7,502 bases of DNA, taken from NCBI GenBank assembly GCA_029935325.1, contig JAOZKO010000129.1, forward strand, positions 1 through 7,502. Direction: 5' to 3'. The notes below the pieces were generated by a model. That model ran no database searches, was not told the DNA's origin, and saw only the letters and a list, made by a program, of their open reading frames with translations. A program made the position numbers and the translations under genes. Source of the DNA: Bacteroidales bacterium. Its GTDB lineage: Bacteria; Bacteroidota; Bacteroidia; Bacteroidales; UBA1556. Below are positions 5,720 through 7,502 of this stretch, piece by piece (position 1 is the stretch's first letter; each line of letters starts with the position of its first letter).

Positions 5720-7502
5720 CTATTTACTAGCTGCAAGCATCCGAATAGAATAAGCCAAATTATTTTTAGCCAATTGGTATTCTGGGGCATATTCAACAGC
5801 CTTCTCCCCTGCTTTTACAGCTTCACTCCAGTTTTCCATAGCATTATATGCTGAGCAAATATTATTATAGGCAATGGAGTTTTTAGGTTGATATTTTAAG
5901 GATTTCTCACATGCTTTTACACAATCCAAATACATCTCTTCAGTATAAAGTTTAAGGCTCAAATCAATTAGTTCAGTGGCATCATTAGTTTCTGAAATCT
6001 GGTTCTGAAGTGCCTGTCGCTTATAGGAAATATTTAAGTTGTTTTTCGCCAATTGATTCTCGGAATTTAGTTCCAAAGACTTTGTGCCAGCAGCAATAGC
6101 TTTCTCCCAATTTCCCATTACATTATTAGCTGCGCAAATATTATTATAAGCAGAAATATTATTAGGATCATAATCAAGAACTCTATTTCCTGCCCAAGCG
6201 CTGGAATCAAACTTTTTGGCAAAATAATATTGCAAACTCAAATTCAAGAAGGTAGAAGCGTCTGGTGTATTTATTGAACGCTTGCGGGCTAAGTCCAATT
6301 TTGTCATTTTACCCACCGCCACATCTGCATAGTAAGATGCTGTGATATCATTAGGAAATAAGTTTTGTGCTTTAGCAATGATTACTTTCAGATTTTCCCA
6401 ATCTTCAATGGCAGCATAAAGCTCCATAAGTTTATACATACTATAAAGATACTGCGGAGCCATCTCCAATGAAATATTAAACTCTGTGATGGATTCCTGA
6501 TATCTTTGATGCTTTAACAAATACTCACCATAATAATAATGCGGTTTGTGGCTATAATATCCATATTGTAATGCTTTTTTAAAGCTCTCCTCCGCTTGTT
6601 CCTGATTCCCCATAGCATTATAGCAAATCCCCATATTGGTAAAGAGGTAGGAATATCGTGGGCTAAACTCTAGTGCTTGTTGATAATATTCCATGGAACC
6701 TTTATAATCGCCCTGAGACATCAATCTGAGCCCATAATTCATTAACCCTCTACCATTCTCTGGACTTTTTATTGTCACATCATACCATAATGACTCACCA
6801 TTATCCCATACCTCGGTACGCTGACGAACGCCAACAAAATGAGCTCCTAAGATAGTAACAACTAATATTGCCAATACAGCTTGGTAAGTATTATTTTCGC
6901 GAATAGCGTATTCCTTTTTTATAATAAAAATAGAAATAAGATAAACCACAGCTAAAGTAAGTCCCACAAATGGATAAAACATCCTATGATCATTAAGAAC
7001 TTCAGAAAGAGGGATAAAACTAGAAGTTGGTGCTAGGGCAATAAAAAACCATAATATTCCAAAGCTAATTGGTGCTAGATGTTTCTTATTATATGTTTTG
7101 TAAAAGGCAAAAAGCATTGCAATTACAAACAACATACCTGTGAAGAATCTAATATTCCAAACACTCTCAAGTATGGACCAATCAGTATCAGCACTAAGAT
7201 TATAAGGAATAAAGAATGAGATAAAATAATGCAATAAAACAAAGGGCATAGTTATTAAATACTGCCAGCGGCTATGAGTCCCTGGGAGGAAAGTATCCGA
7301 CTGCATATTCATAATAAATGCCACCGATACCAACATTAGAACAAATAATAGAATTGCTTGAATAATAAGTCTATTACGCCTAGCTTGCTTCTCGCCAGTG
7401 CTCATTGGTATATATTCAAAAACAAAATAATATACCATAAGCATAGGAATAAACATTGCTGAAGTTAGCTTGGTGAGTATTCCGAAAACAAAAGGAATTA
7501 GA
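5720..7502 (-). CDS. Polytopic membrane protein with C-terminal TPR repeats, TMTC/DUF1736-like (5' end outside window)
   Basis: Probable GT-C-fold glycosyltransferase-like inner-membrane protein with a TPR tail; substrate unknown. An ATG exists at 7456, but the frame stays open to the right edge and the 15 extra codons read as membrane protein (FVFGILTKLTSA), so the gene starts beyond the window and this is its C-terminal part. Numbering from the 7456 codon, hydrophobic segments lie at about -15 to 13, 29-49, 65-84, 103-119, 128-150, 160-179 and 191-210. APTSSFIPLSEVLNDHRMFYP (142-161) matches the PTSs..pl.E....HR.Y.P signature of the TMTC/DUF1736 group, and VWDNGESLWYDVTIKSPEN (216-234) is the usual junction before TPRs. 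About eight TPRs fill 236-560. The last four are two copies of a 79-residue double-TPR module, each ending QLAKNNL (6026-6262 and 5747-5983). The gene converges on the barrel gene with 202 bases between stop codons. Glycosyltransferase activity is inferred from family resemblance; a TPR scaffold role remains possible. Confidence 0.88.
   Translation of the reverse strand, partial: LIPFVFGILTKLTSAMFIPMLMVYYFVFEYIPMSTGEKQARRNRLIIQAILLFVLMLVSVAFIMNMQSDTFLPGTHSRWQYLITMPFVLLHYFISFFIPYNLSADTDWSILESVWNIRFFTGMLFVIAMLFAFYKTYNKKHLAPISFGILWFFIALAPTSSFIPLSEVLNDHRMFYPFVGLTLAVVYLISIFIIKKEYAIRENNTYQAVLAILVVTILGAHFVGVRQRTEVWDNGESLWYDVTIKSPENGRGLMNYGLRLMSQGDYKGSMEYYQQALEFSPRYSYLFTNMGICYNAMGNQEQAEESFKKALQYGYYSHKPHYYYGEYLLKHQRYQESITEFNISLEMAPQYLYSMYKLMELYAAIEDWENLKVIIAKAQNLFPNDITASYYADVAVGKMTKLDLARKRSINTPDASTFLNLSLQYYFAKKFDSSAWAGNRVLDYDPNNISAYNNICAANNVMGNWEKAIAAGTKSLELNSENQLAKNNLNISYKRQALQNQISETNDATELIDLSLKLYTEEMYLDCVKACEKSLKYQPKNSIAYNNICSAYNAMENWSEAVKAGEKAVEYAPEYQLAKNNLAYSIRMLAASK

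Noticed and set aside
5432..5854. 140-codon plus-strand ORF spanning the convergent gap
   Set aside because: It overlaps the ends of two genuine genes and otherwise translates the 14-bp tandem repeats and CA-rich DNA.
1..7502. tRNA or rRNA genes and riboswitches
   Set aside because: No cloverleaf-like set of stems with a conserved T-loop, no rRNA-like segment and no recognisable riboswitch core was seen on either strand; only 5' leaders of about 20-70 bases are implied.

Overview
The window looks like chromosomal DNA from a member of the Bacteroidota. The evidence is low G+C, start codons preceded by A/T-rich sequence instead of Shine-Dalgarno motifs, TAnnTTTG-type -7 promoter elements, and two secreted proteins ending in type IX secretion system (T9SS) sorting domains, one of type A and one of type B (gliding-motility-associated, CHU_C). 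The genus cannot be told from the sequence.

Layout: bases 1-181 hold a long imperfect hairpin and a probable promoter. 182-1654 (+) encodes a secreted adhesin-like protein with a type A sorting domain. 1655-2430 is a 776-base stretch without a convincing gene. It is full of repeats: a perfect 15-bp inverted repeat, a 217-bp segment present twice without a mismatch, a GT-rich spacer, and a degenerate third piece. 2431-4677 (+) encodes a large secreted protein (propeller-like region, PKD/Ig-like repeats, type B sorting domain). Three bases later, 4681-5517 (+) encodes an outer-membrane beta-barrel protein, so these two form an operon. 5518-5719 is a short convergent intergenic region with 14-bp tandem repeats and other low-complexity DNA. 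From 5720 to the right edge (-) lies the 3' part of a polytopic membrane protein with C-terminal TPR repeats. It resembles the TMTC/DUF1736-type GT-C glycosyltransferase-like proteins, and its 5' end is outside the window.

How the parts may fit: the first two secreted proteins probably cross the outer membrane by T9SS and end up on the surface or in the medium. The barrel is so tightly linked to the type B protein that it may be its surface partner, although it does not look like the usual PorP/SprF partner. The membrane TPR protein could be a glycosyltransferase. Both secreted proteins carry many D-S/T-hydrophobic tripeptides of the kind used for O-glycosylation in Bacteroidota, but a functional link is only inference. 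No strong evidence of a wholly new system was found. The most unusual DNA is the perfectly duplicated noncoding segment.
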